From Chthoniobacter sp. (lineage in GTDB: Bacteria; Verrucomicrobiota; Verrucomicrobiia; Chthoniobacterales; Chthoniobacteraceae), in NCBI GenBank assembly GCA_025352865.1, contig JANXSB010000139.1:1-21440 (forward strand): a stretch of DNA of 21,440 nt, given 5' to 3'. How positions within the stretch are numbered: the first letter of the stretch is position 1; every line of letters starts with the position of its first letter. The position numbers and the translations under genes are program-made. This document shows, one piece after another, positions 6,748 through 13,913 of this stretch. The notes under the pieces are model-generated. The model saw nothing but the letters and a program-made list of their open reading frames with translations. It was not told the origin of the DNA and made no database searches.

Positions 6748-6959
6748 GTCGTCCGCTGCCCACCCCTGGCGCCGTGGCTCGCATAGCCGTCATCATCCTT
6801 GGACGAGGCGACCTGCTCGAGGCCTGGGCGATGCGCTCCGCCGGACTGAGCTACCGCGAGATGGCCGTCCGGGTCGGATGCTCGGAGAGCACCGCCAGGC
6901 GCCGGACGGCCGAGGCGACCAGACGACTCCGCCTTCACTACGAGGAGAACAGATCATGA
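6744..6959 (+). CDS. Small helix-turn-helix protein
   Basis: A 71-residue product starting at GTG 6744 (GTGA overlap with the ORF before it). The centre reads AMRSAGLSYREMAVRVGCSESTARRRTAEATRRL, a helix-turn-helix of the sigma-70 region 4 / transposase type: helix, GLSYREMA, turn, GCSESTARRR recognition helix. Such proteins act as phage transcription regulators or small DNA-binding factors, and it lies between replication and packaging genes, where an early-to-late switch protein could act. A small terminase is an alternative, because those also carry an N-terminal HTH, but another candidate sits next to the large terminase. It ends by ATGA overlap with the next gene. Confidence 0.65.
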   Translation: MSRPLPTPGAVARIAVIILGRGDLLEAWAMRSAGLSYREMAVRVGCSESTARRRTAEATRRLRLHYEENRS

Positions 6960-7225
6960 CCGAGATCGATGAGGCGCGACGGCTTCCACGATTCCGACCG
7001 ACAGCGCAACCGTCGATCGTCGATCTCTACATCGAGAAGGCGGTCGACCCCTCCTCACCGGCCGGCAAGCGAGCGCTTCGTGGGATCCCTGTCGTCGGCG
7101 GCACCTCTGGCACGCAGCCCGGCACCGACCCGCTCCATGCCGTCCTCGACAAGATCTGTGGATGCGGCAAGCAGAAGCTCCCGGAGCGAGCTCGGTGTCG
7201 TCGATGCGCGAGGATGACGACATGA
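6956..7225 (+). CDS. Small cysteine-containing hypothetical protein
   Basis: An 89-residue protein with a proline-rich first half (FRPTAQPSIVDLYIEKAVDP) and a C-terminal cluster of four cysteines in ICGCGKQKLPERARCRRC, which could hold one zinc ion as a small zinc ribbon. The ATG at 6956 overlaps the HTH gene stop by ATGA; GAGGAGA upstream gives a good binding site. The frame is open for a long way upstream, but that part is a shadow of the HTH gene. The function is unknown; zinc-ribbon mini-proteins in phages are often transcription or nuclease accessories. Confidence 0.6.
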   Translation: MTEIDEARRLPRFRPTAQPSIVDLYIEKAVDPSSPAGKRALRGIPVVGGTSGTQPGTDPLHAVLDKICGCGKQKLPERARCRRCARMTT

Positions 7226-7313
7226 GGGCGACACTTGCTGCTACCATCACTGATGCGGGCGGCACGTAGCCGCTGGAGCCCTGTCCCCCCCCTCGTGGGA
7301 GAGATGGAACACG

Positions 7314-7748
7314 GTGGCACCGCCAGCTCTAAAACGGCTTCGGATCACTCCGGAGCCGTTCTGCGTTTCAGAAACCTTGCAGACAAAGAACTCCTTTTGC
7401 AGCGACTGCTCGACGTACATCGAGCATGCCGGGCGCTGCCTAGCCTGTGCCCGCCTCTATGAGGCTCGTCGTGGACTCAGGCGCAGCCGCGACGGCAGAA
7501 ACCGTAGCGAGTGGAAGCGGACACGCGCCCTCGTGCTCGACATGGCCGACCACTGCTGCGTCTCCTGCGGCGACCTCGCCACCCAGGCCCACCACATCAA
7601 CGGCGGATGGCACGACAGCGACGTGACGCAGTACGAGGCGCTCTGCGCGACCTGCCACGGTTCCGTCCATGGGGGGGGGATGCCGGCCGTCGGCCGTCGA
7701 TCCAGCCCCCGTTACCAGCCTCTTTTTGACGGAAATCGCGCGTCGTGA
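7314..7748 (+). CDS. HNH endonuclease with N-terminal zinc ribbon
   Basis: A nuclease of the type encoded beside phage terminases, where HNH proteins assist genome cutting during packaging. An N-terminal zinc ribbon (FCSDC, then RCLACARLY) precedes the HNH core: WKRTRALVLDMADHCCVSCG, AHHINGG and YEALCATCHGSVHGG, giving the paired cysteines and the H-x-H/N catalytic set. The GTG start at 7314 gives 144 residues. A TTG at 7377, just before the zinc ribbon, is a credible alternative, because a terminator-like hairpin at 7333-7360 would otherwise lie in the coding region. A run of nine G at 7671-7679 lies just after the HNH core, so the C-terminal 24 residues depend on that count. It overlaps the next gene by GTGA. 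Confidence 0.82.
   Translation: MAPPALKRLRITPEPFCVSETLQTKNSFCSDCSTYIEHAGRCLACARLYEARRGLRRSRDGRNRSEWKRTRALVLDMADHCCVSCGDLATQAHHINGGWHDSDVTQYEALCATCHGSVHGGGMPAVGRRSSPRYQPLFDGNRAS
7333..7360 (+). terminator. Terminator-like hairpin near the start of the HNH gene
   Basis: AACGGCTTCGGA (7333-7344), loop TCAC, TCCGGAGCCGTT (7349-7360): a 12-bp stem with a single G-T pair, preceded by AA and followed by CTGCGTTTC. It comes soon after the last replication-region gene and a spacer of about 90 bases. The T-run is weak, so it may be an attenuator or a coincidence within coding sequence. Confidence 0.4.
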
Positions 7749-8062
7749 CACGGGACGAGGTCACCGCAGCGATTGGGACGGCTTCTGAGCGCCTCGCCGA
7801 TGCGGTTGACGCCTACGTGCTGGCGCAGGATCTCTCCGCGCACGCGGCCGCACAGTGGCGTTCTGGCGGGTGCCTCGTTGACGCACCGGAATGGAAGGCG
7901 CTACTTGAGGCAGAGAAGATGGCCGCCGCACGCCGGGCCGACCTGGGGTTGACCGCGAAGGCGCCTGCCCGGGCGGCAGGTCGACCGGTCGGAGCCGCGA
8001 GCGCCGCCGATCGGGTCGCGAAGGTCGCGAAGGTGACGAAGCTGCGGGCGGTCGGCGGTTGA
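7745..8062 (+). CDS. Probable terminase small subunit
   Basis: A 105-residue, largely helical protein directly before the large terminase, with GTGA overlap upstream and TTGA overlap downstream. The first 60 residues look like two helices (ASERLADAVDAYVLAQDL, then PEWKALLEAEKMAAARRADLGL); the C-terminal third is basic and alanine-rich (GRPVGAASAADRVAKVAKVTK). The assignment as the DNA-recognition subunit rests on position, size and helical character, as no sequence motif proves it. Small terminases diverge rapidly, so this is an inference from gene order. Confidence 0.5.
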   Translation: MTRDEVTAAIGTASERLADAVDAYVLAQDLSAHAAAQWRSGGCLVDAPEWKALLEAEKMAAARRADLGLTAKAPARAAGRPVGAASAADRVAKVAKVTKLRAVGG

Positions 8063-9600
8063 CCCTGGTCGCTGCCTATCCCGCCGCGCTCTCCGAGTAC
8101 GCCGCCGGTACCAGGGTCGACCATTTCGCCTCGTGGTGTCGCGAGCACTGCGTGCAATCGATCGGCCAGTTTGCTGGCGAGCCGCTCGAGCTCGAGCCGT
8201 GGCAGTTCCGTTTCATGGCGGAGGCGATGTCCGTTGATGAGGACGACGCTCCGTACTGGCGGGTCGTGGTGCTCGTCGTGTCCCGGAAGAACGGTAAATC
8301 TACGCTTCTATCTGCGCGGGCTGGCTACGAGCTCGACGTCGAGACGGACGAGCCGGAGGTGCTGCTCGCGGCGGCATCAGACAAGCAGGCGGGACGACTT
8401 TTCGATGGTGCAGCCGGGTTCCTAAAGCGTTCCGCTGAGCTTCGCGGTCGCTTCGTCTTCCGCGACTATATCGGCGAGATCGCCCAGGTCGAGGGCGGCG
8501 GCCGGATTCTGCGGATGGCGACGAAGGCCGCGACGATGCATGGCTATAACCCATCGCTAGGCGTCGTCGACGAGCTCCACGCCTGGACAGCTCCATCCGC
8601 GCAGGCAGCGTTCGGGGCGATGGTGACGGCCGGTGGTGCACGTAAGCGGACACAGGTGTTCGTGATCACGACGGCGGGCGAGGGGCACGAACGAGAGACG
8701 TCGATCCTGGGGAAGCTCGTTGACCGAAATGAGCGAGACGGCGCCGTTGAGTCCGAGGCCGGGCTAACGGTTAGCAGGAACCACGTGGCTCGGACGCTGG
8801 TCTACAACTACTCGGCTCCGACAAGCGATCCTTCGGACGTCGTTGCGATGAAGCTAGCGAACCCGGCGAGTTGGATCACGGAGGAGTATCTCGCCCGGCA
8901 AGCCGCCGATCCAAGCCTCTCGGCAGCGCAGGTGCTGCAGCTCCATGGCTGCGTCTGGGCGACCTCGGATGATTCCTTCGTCTCGCTCGAGCGGTGGCGC
9001 GAGCTGGGGTCGGTGGACGGCGTGATCGCTGACGGCGCATCGATCTGCGTCGGATTCGACGGTAGCCGGACGTATGACACGACGGTGGCGGCGTGGGCCT
9101 CGATGCGCCCTGATGGTCGGATTGCGGTCAAGTCACACGTCTGGGCGACCCGTCGGGAGGCGCCACACCATGAGCTTGTGGGGGGTGGCGAGATCGACTT
9201 CGAACGGTTTGAGAAGTACGTCGCAGAGGAGTTGTTTGGTCACTTCAAGGTGATCGAGGGCGCCTATGATCCGCGCTACCTGATCCGATCGGTGCAGCTC
9301 CTACGGGACAGGCTTCCCGGCAGTCGGATCGCCGAGGTGGAACCGATGTCGAAGCTGATGCGTGATGCGCTGGCGACCTTCTACCAGCTCGTGATCGACG
9401 GAAAGATCATCCACGACGGCGACCCGGTGCTGACGGCGCACGTTGCGGCGGCGAAGGCCGAGCAGGATGAGCGTGGCTGGGTGGTGCGTAAGCGTCACCA
9501 GTCTCAGCCGATCGACGCGTTGATCGCGGTTGTTCTGGCGGTCTGGCGCTGTTCGATCGCTGGCCGGCCTGCGAAGCCGATCTTCATGGAGATGTGGTGA
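8059..9600 (+). CDS. Terminase large subunit
   Basis: The 513-residue packaging motor and nuclease, which pumps phage DNA into the procapsid through the portal and cuts it. The N-terminal ATPase shows a Walker A of the terminase type, VSRKNGKST (74-82), and Walker B LGVVDELHAW (167-176). The C-terminal RNase-H-like nuclease shows VGFDGSRTYDTT (Asp near 334) and AYDPRYLIRS (Asp near 404), then a late QPIDALIA segment. Start is TTG at 8059, overlapping the preceding stop as TTGA, with no strong binding site of its own, so translation is probably coupled. Length is normal for Terminase_1-type enzymes. Confidence 0.95.
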   Translation: MTLVAAYPAALSEYAAGTRVDHFASWCREHCVQSIGQFAGEPLELEPWQFRFMAEAMSVDEDDAPYWRVVVLVVSRKNGKSTLLSARAGYELDVETDEPEVLLAAASDKQAGRLFDGAAGFLKRSAELRGRFVFRDYIGEIAQVEGGGRILRMATKAATMHGYNPSLGVVDELHAWTAPSAQAAFGAMVTAGGARKRTQVFVITTAGEGHERETSILGKLVDRNERDGAVESEAGLTVSRNHVARTLVYNYSAPTSDPSDVVAMKLANPASWITEEYLARQAADPSLSAAQVLQLHGCVWATSDDSFVSLERWRELGSVDGVIADGASICVGFDGSRTYDTTVAAWASMRPDGRIAVKSHVWATRREAPHHELVGGGEIDFERFEKYVAEELFGHFKVIEGAYDPRYLIRSVQLLRDRLPGSRIAEVEPMSKLMRDALATFYQLVIDGKIIHDGDPVLTAHVAAAKAEQDERGWVVRKRHQSQPIDALIAVVLAVWRCSIAGRPAKPIFMEMW

Positions 9601-9818
9601 TCCGGCGGCGCCGACGAATGCAGGTCAGGGTACACCTGACGGCGATGGGTGGTGGGGATCTTCCGAGCGTGGAGGGCGTGATGCTCGGCGTCGAGTACGG
9701 CGAGCTGGTGATCCGGAAGCCCTCGGTACTGGTCGGCGCCGGCGCGAAGCACGAGTCGAAGGCGTTGTCGATTCGGATCCCGCTTGGCCGCGTGAGCTTC
9801 TACGAGGAGTTGTCGTGA
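9597..9818 (+). CDS. Small conserved protein between terminase and portal
   Basis: A 73-residue protein with GTGA overlaps at both ends. After an arginine-rich start (VIRRRRRMQVRVHL) it reads LPSVEGVMLGVEYGELVIRK and ends RIPLGRVSFYEEL, a compact predicted beta structure. I recall similar short proteins (a VEGVLLG-type core and a final I-P-x-x-x-V segment) between terminase and portal genes of other phages, all without known function. A GTG at 9594 is equally possible in frame, but 9597 gives the usual 4-base overlap. Confidence 0.7.
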   Translation: MIRRRRRMQVRVHLTAMGGGDLPSVEGVMLGVEYGELVIRKPSVLVGAGAKHESKALSIRIPLGRVSFYEELS

Positions 9819-11335
9819 TCCTCGCTGGACGGATTGGAGACGTGAACCTTCGTGGTGCTTCGTGGACGCCGGAGCAGGCGATCGCGATGGGGAAGGCTGA
9901 CCGCGTCGGACGCGGTATCGTCAGTGCCCGGTCGGCGTTCCAGATCCCACTCTTCGACCGGGCGGTGCGGATCGCCGCAGAGGCCGTAGCCTCGCTCGGG
10001 CTCCGGGTCTGGCGGGGAAAGGGACTCGACCGTCGCGAGGCGGACTCGTCGTGGCAGGCGAAGCTCTTCTCCTACCCGAACGAGTCGCAGAGCGAGTTCG
10101 AGTTCTGGGATGTCATCGAATCGTCGATGACGGCGCGACGTAACGCCTACGCCGTGAAGATCCGCGACTCCGCGGGTCGGGTCGTCGAGTGGTATGCGAT
10201 GCACCCGGACCAGGTCGAGGCCCGCATCGATGGGACGATCGGCGTTCGTTACCGGGTCTACATCGAGCGTGGCGGTGTGGACCCGTTTGAGCGTGGGTTC
10301 GGTCTGACGTACGACCTGTCACCAGGCGACGTGGTGCACTGGAAGGGCCCCGGGGCGCTCGGGATGCTCGTTGCGCCCTCACCGGTTGAGCTCTTCATGG
10401 ATACCCTGTCGGCGGCCGTAGGTCGGACGAAGGCGGAGCGCTCGGTATACGAGCGAGGGTTCGCCATGAAGCTTGCTGTTGAGTTCCCCGACGACGTTTC
10501 GCCCGAGCAGGGGCGCGAGTGGCGCGACCTGTTCATGGATAGCTACGCCGGTGTCGGCGGAGATCCTATTGCGGTGATCGGATCTGGAGGGAAGTTGTCG
10601 CCGATCTCGATGTCGCTGCGGGATGCGTCGTTCGTCGAGGCCGCCGGTATCGGGACGCTCGAGATCGCTCGGATGATGGGTATCTATCCCGGAGAGCTAC
10701 TCGAGGCTGTCCCCCAGCGGGGGTCGCAGCCGGCGCTCTGGGAAGAGGTGCAGCAGAAGTGGCTGCGGTTCGGTGTTGAGCCGCGTCTTCGTCGCCTCGA
10801 GGGCCGTGTCAACGCTGACCCGGACTTCTTCTCCTCGGCGATGCTGCGTTCCGGGTTCCAGACGGACGGGATGATCCGCGGCGACCTTCTCACCGAGGCG
10901 ACGATCCGGGCAACACGGGTGCAGACCGGTCAACTCCTCGTCGACGAGGCACGAGCCGAGGTCGGGTTGCCGCCGCTGCCACCATCGAACGGCATCGAAG
11001 CTCCCGGGTCGGTCCCGCAGATCGTTCCGGTCGGCGGTGCCCCGAACCCGGGTGGGACTCCGGTCATCGCCGACCCGTCGACCACCGATGCCACGCGGAC
11101 CGTTGAACGGGTGGTGCTTCGCGAGGTCGTAGAGCGTGAGAGCGGTGGGGTGGTGGTACACGTCGATCCGACGCCGATTCAGGTGAACGTCGCGGCTCCA
11201 CGTGTGCGGGTAGACGGCCCTCTCTTGCCGGCGCCGGTGAACGTCGTAAACGTTGCGCCGTCAGGAGACCGCCGCATCGAACTGGCTCGCGACATGTACG
11301 GGAACCTGATTGGAGGAGTGGTGAGCGATGGGTGA
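9815..11335 (+). CDS. Portal protein (HK97 type)
   Basis: A 506-residue protein forming the ring at one vertex through which DNA enters and leaves. Typical features are SARSAFQIPLFDRAVRIAAEA, FWDVIESSMTARRNAYAVKI, VEWYAMHPDQVEARI, a SPGDVVHWKGPG segment, EFPDDVSPEQGREWRDLFMDSY, and GIGTLEIARMMGIYPGEL. The C-terminal 60 residues are a valine/proline-rich extension (VNVAAPRVRVDGPLLPAPV) ending in RRIELARDMYGNLIGGVV, a tail type seen in some phage portals. Start GTG 9815 overlaps the preceding stop by GTGA. The large terminase upstream supports the assignment. Confidence 0.92.
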   Translation: MILAGRIGDVNLRGASWTPEQAIAMGKADRVGRGIVSARSAFQIPLFDRAVRIAAEAVASLGLRVWRGKGLDRREADSSWQAKLFSYPNESQSEFEFWDVIESSMTARRNAYAVKIRDSAGRVVEWYAMHPDQVEARIDGTIGVRYRVYIERGGVDPFERGFGLTYDLSPGDVVHWKGPGALGMLVAPSPVELFMDTLSAAVGRTKAERSVYERGFAMKLAVEFPDDVSPEQGREWRDLFMDSYAGVGGDPIAVIGSGGKLSPISMSLRDASFVEAAGIGTLEIARMMGIYPGELLEAVPQRGSQPALWEEVQQKWLRFGVEPRLRRLEGRVNADPDFFSSAMLRSGFQTDGMIRGDLLTEATIRATRVQTGQLLVDEARAEVGLPPLPPSNGIEAPGSVPQIVPVGGAPNPGGTPVIADPSTTDATRTVERVVLREVVERESGGVVVHVDPTPIQVNVAAPRVRVDGPLLPAPVNVVNVAPSGDRRIELARDMYGNLIGGVVSDG

Positions 11336-11783
11336 TCAATACAAGGTGATCGGGAAGATGGCGGCGACGCCTGCGCCACCGGCGACGATCCTTTTGGTGA
11401 CGGCCGGGGCGACGAAGCGCTGTTGGTTGACGGAGTTGCACATCGGCACACTGAACGGGGCCGCGCTCGCCGGTACGACGATCTCGGTCGGTCGCCCGAC
11501 GACCGCGGGGACTGGCGGGGCGGCCTACACGCCGCTCCCCGACGACACCGCAGCGCCGCCTGCGATCTTTACCGCGCTCTCGTCGAGCTCCGTGTTCTCG
11601 GCCGAGCCGACGCAGCCCGCGACGTACATTTGGCAGATCGGCCTGGACGCGGTGGCGTCATATATCTGGATCCCGCCAAAGCCGATCATCATCCCCTTGA
11701 ACGGCCGCCTGGCGGTTCGCGTCGAGGCTGACAACTCGACCGTAAAAGTACAATGGGTCGCAACCTGTACTATAGAAGAATGA
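11328..11783 (+). CDS. Probable structural protein, beta-rich (head region)
   Basis: A 151-residue protein starting 8 bases inside the portal gene with a strong binding site, GGAGGAG at 11312-11318. It has no charged core, is rich in Thr, Ala and Pro, and alternates short hydrophobic stretches (CWLTELHIGTLN, YIWQIGLDAVASYIWIPPK, IIIPLNGRLAVRVEA), ending in TCTIEE. That pattern suggests a beta-sandwich or jelly roll, like head-decorating and fibre-base proteins. The final segment resembles the end of the product at 13038 (proline, glycine, hydrophobic strands, WEE or IEE). No family is recognised with confidence. It lies in a block that separates portal from protease. Confidence 0.6.
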   Translation: MGDQYKVIGKMAATPAPPATILLVTAGATKRCWLTELHIGTLNGAALAGTTISVGRPTTAGTGGAAYTPLPDDTAAPPAIFTALSSSSVFSAEPTQPATYIWQIGLDAVASYIWIPPKPIIIPLNGRLAVRVEADNSTVKVQWVATCTIEE

Positions 11784-11802
11784 TACGGGTTCATGGTATC
11801 AT
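11780..11802. promoter_or_regulatory. Short inverted repeat in an AT-richer spacer
   Basis: ATGATAC (11780-11786) pairs with GTATCAT (11796-11802) around a 9-base loop. It overlaps the stop of the preceding gene and lies in the most AT-rich stretch of the head region (GTAAAAGTACAATGGG, then GTACTATAGAAG). It may be an operator, a promoter neighbourhood or an mRNA hairpin; no clear -35/-10 pair can be assigned. Confidence 0.4.
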
Positions 11803-11836
11803 CGGCAGTCCTGGAGGCACGTCTAGGTGGGTGTGA

Positions 11837-13048
11837 GTGGCCGATAACACCACCTTGAACCCGGGTACCGGTGGGGACACCGTCCGGGATATCGATCGGG
11901 CAACGATCAAGACGCAGGTTGCGGCGTCCGATATCGGTGGCGCGTCGGGTGAGTACCTCGTCGATGCTGGTCGGACGACGGGGAGCCTCACGGCGGTTTC
12001 GTCGGTAACGGATACGAACGCGAAGGGATGCGCGGCCGGTACGGTTGTGGTCAGCGGAACGTATGCCGGGATCGCGGTCGTCATCGAAGCTTCGATCGAC
12101 GGGGCGACGTTCGTGCAGCTGCAGCCGACGAACCTGCTTACCGGTGAGATCGTGACGGCTTCGCCGTTCACGCTTGCGACGAACGCGACGGCTGCGTTGC
12201 AGGTCGCGATTGCCGGTTTTGAGCAGTGGCGTGTGCGCGCGACGACGTACACGAGCGGAACCGCAAACGTCGTGATGAGCGCCGAACCAGGGGTGGTCGG
12301 CGCGGTGTCCGTGCAGGGCCCGACGAGGGTCGGGCAGCAGAACATCACCGGTAACCCGCTCCTGCTCGGTGGCACGGATGGGTTTTCTAACGCGGCCTTC
12401 ATCGGTTCTGCGAGTTCCGCGGCGGGGGTGGCGGACGGTTCCTATAACTCGCTCTTCGTCGGGTCTGGCCAGCGCTCTGTGGTCCAGGCACTCGCGGCCG
12501 GACAGGCGACCCTCGCGCAGGATCTGTCGGCATATCGGTCGGTCGTGGTGCAGGTCTTCGGACCCTACGTCGGAGCGGTGCTGTTCCAGTGCTCGGTCGA
12601 CAACTCCTCCTGGGTGCCGATGGTGCTTCAGAACGTCTCGACCGGGGCGCAGTCCTCGCAGGTTTCTGATGGGATCACGGCGAACTGGTCGGGCCCGTTG
12701 ATGTCTCGCTACTTCCGGGTCTTCTGTCTCGCCGCGAACCCAGCGACGGGGTTCCAGGTGCAGATCGTTGCGCAGACGATGCCGTTTGGGCCGCTTCCGT
12801 CTCCTGCTGGTCGCAGGCTTGAGGCGGCGACAACGGGTGGTGTGCCGACGTCGAACATCGGCGGTCGTGAGGTTGTCCAAGTGCACGCCGAGAGACTCGA
12901 GCGCCAACTCGCGTCGGTGATCTCGCTGCTCACCGTGATGGCGTTACAGCTCGACGTGGTCGCGTCTGACTCGGGACGGTATGGCGCTGGCGTGGCGTCG
13001 TTGTTGAATCAGGTTCTCTCGATGGAAGGGGTCGAACATGCTCTCTGA
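11837..13048 (+). CDS. Virion protein with two tandem beta-sandwich domains and a C-terminal helix
   Basis: A 403-residue protein. Two internally similar modules are visible: VSGTYAGIAVVIEASIDGATFVQL followed by LLTG (about 72-150), and VFGPYVGAVLFQCSVDNSSWVPM followed by VSTG (about 240-315). Both have the glycine-aromatic-x-G, V-x-F-x-x-S-x-D-x-x-x-x-V pattern of phage beta-sandwich modules found in head and tail surface proteins. The last 60 residues are helical (ERLERQLASVISLLTVMALQL), suited to oligomerisation. GTG 11837 is the first possible start, since TGA precedes it in frame; AGGTGG at 11825-11830 can act as binding site. Exact role unknown; a head fibre or decoration protein is plausible. 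Confidence 0.6.
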   Translation: MADNTTLNPGTGGDTVRDIDRATIKTQVAASDIGGASGEYLVDAGRTTGSLTAVSSVTDTNAKGCAAGTVVVSGTYAGIAVVIEASIDGATFVQLQPTNLLTGEIVTASPFTLATNATAALQVAIAGFEQWRVRATTYTSGTANVVMSAEPGVVGAVSVQGPTRVGQQNITGNPLLLGGTDGFSNAAFIGSASSAAGVADGSYNSLFVGSGQRSVVQALAAGQATLAQDLSAYRSVVVQVFGPYVGAVLFQCSVDNSSWVPMVLQNVSTGAQSSQVSDGITANWSGPLMSRYFRVFCLAANPATGFQVQIVAQTMPFGPLPSPAGRRLEAATTGGVPTSNIGGREVVQVHAERLERQLASVISLLTVMALQLDVVASDSGRYGAGVASLLNQVLSMEGVEHAL

Positions 13049-13655
13049 GACGAAGGTCGGTCCGCAGTTTGCTGCGGCGAGCGCCGGCGATGGTACGGTC
13101 ATCGGTGCACGAGCCGATAAGACCGGTGCGACGGTTGTTACCGACGCGCATGCGCGTTTTCATGAGGCCGCGTTCCGCGGTCAGGTGTTCACGGTATCGG
13201 TTCCGGTTGCCGGGTTCACGGCGACGGCGGCCGCGCCGGGTACGCCGATGCTGGCGCTCTGGAACCCGGTCGGCTCTGGTCGCCTGATGAGCGTGCTGTC
13301 GGTCGACCACTGGGCGGTGAGCGGCACGGCGGCTGGCGTTGCCGGGTACTACCAGCTCGCGACGTTCGCGACACCTCCAGCGGGATTTCTAACGGTGGCG
13401 AGCGGTGGGCTTGGCACCGGTGCAGCGAGCGTGGCGCGGGCCTACTCCAACACGGCGTTGGCGGTGACGCCAGTGTTCATGAAGGTCGGCGCGTCGTATG
13501 GCACCGGCGCGCTCGGGTTCCCACCGCTCCAGAAGGACGTGATTGACGGCGCGATCATGTTGACGCCAGGGTCGGTACTGGCGATCACAACGAGCGCCGT
13601 CGGCACGACTTTCGTCGTCGGCGCCGGTATCACCTGGGAAGAGCTCGCGGCATAG
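13038..13655 (+). CDS. Probable structural protein, beta-rich
   Basis: A 205-residue protein overlapping the preceding gene by 11 bases. It is low in charge and rich in Gly, Ala, Thr and Val, with MLALWNPVGSGRLMSVLSVD, GYYQLATFATPPAGF and a final IMLTPGSVLAITTSAVGTTFVVGAGITWEEL. The glycine-proline turn followed by alternating hydrophobic strands suggests a jelly roll. The end parallels the protein at 11328, so the two may share a fold. No signal peptide or membrane segment is convincing. The position before the protease indicates a head-associated role; the specific function is unknown. Confidence 0.6.
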   Translation: MLSETKVGPQFAAASAGDGTVIGARADKTGATVVTDAHARFHEAAFRGQVFTVSVPVAGFTATAAAPGTPMLALWNPVGSGRLMSVLSVDHWAVSGTAAGVAGYYQLATFATPPAGFLTVASGGLGTGAASVARAYSNTALAVTPVFMKVGASYGTGALGFPPLQKDVIDGAIMLTPGSVLAITTSAVGTTFVVGAGITWEELAA

Positions 13656-13904
13656 ATGTGGCAGATGGCGATTACCGATGCGATCGTCGTGGGGCAGCAG
13701 CAAGAGGTGTTCGCGACGATCATAAAGGATGGCATCGGTCGGTTCGGTATCACGGTGATCGTGGCGATCGATGCGGCCGATGCCAGCGTGACGTCCGCAC
13801 TGCTGGCGTCTGCGGCGCCGTTGATGGCAGCGGCCGATGCGGCGGACGCGGCCATTCCGGTAGCGGGTGCGATCAACCTCGTGGGAACGGTCGTTGAACT
13901 GTGA
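13656..13904 (+). CDS. Small hydrophobic/alanine-rich hypothetical protein
   Basis: An 82-residue product beginning with the base after the preceding TAG. The N-terminal half is predicted to be a small beta unit (IVVGQQQEVFATIIKDGIGRFGITVIVAI); the second half is strongly alanine- and aspartate-rich (IDAADASVTSALLASAAPLMAAADAADAAIPVAGA), probably one or two helices rather than a membrane anchor because Asp recurs. It belongs to the same transcriptional block as the beta-rich proteins. I recognise no family. Confidence 0.5.
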   Translation: MWQMAITDAIVVGQQQEVFATIIKDGIGRFGITVIVAIDAADASVTSALLASAAPLMAAADAADAAIPVAGAINLVGTVVEL

Positions 13905-13913
13905 GCGTGCTAG

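Noticed and set aside
7222..7269. 15-codon ORF with ATGA overlap after the Cys-containing gene
   Set aside because: Too short, no binding site and no features; likely chance.
11525..12907. 460-residue ORF on the minus strand
   Set aside because: Antisense shadow of the two head-region genes; Arg/His-rich product typical of GC-rich antisense frames.
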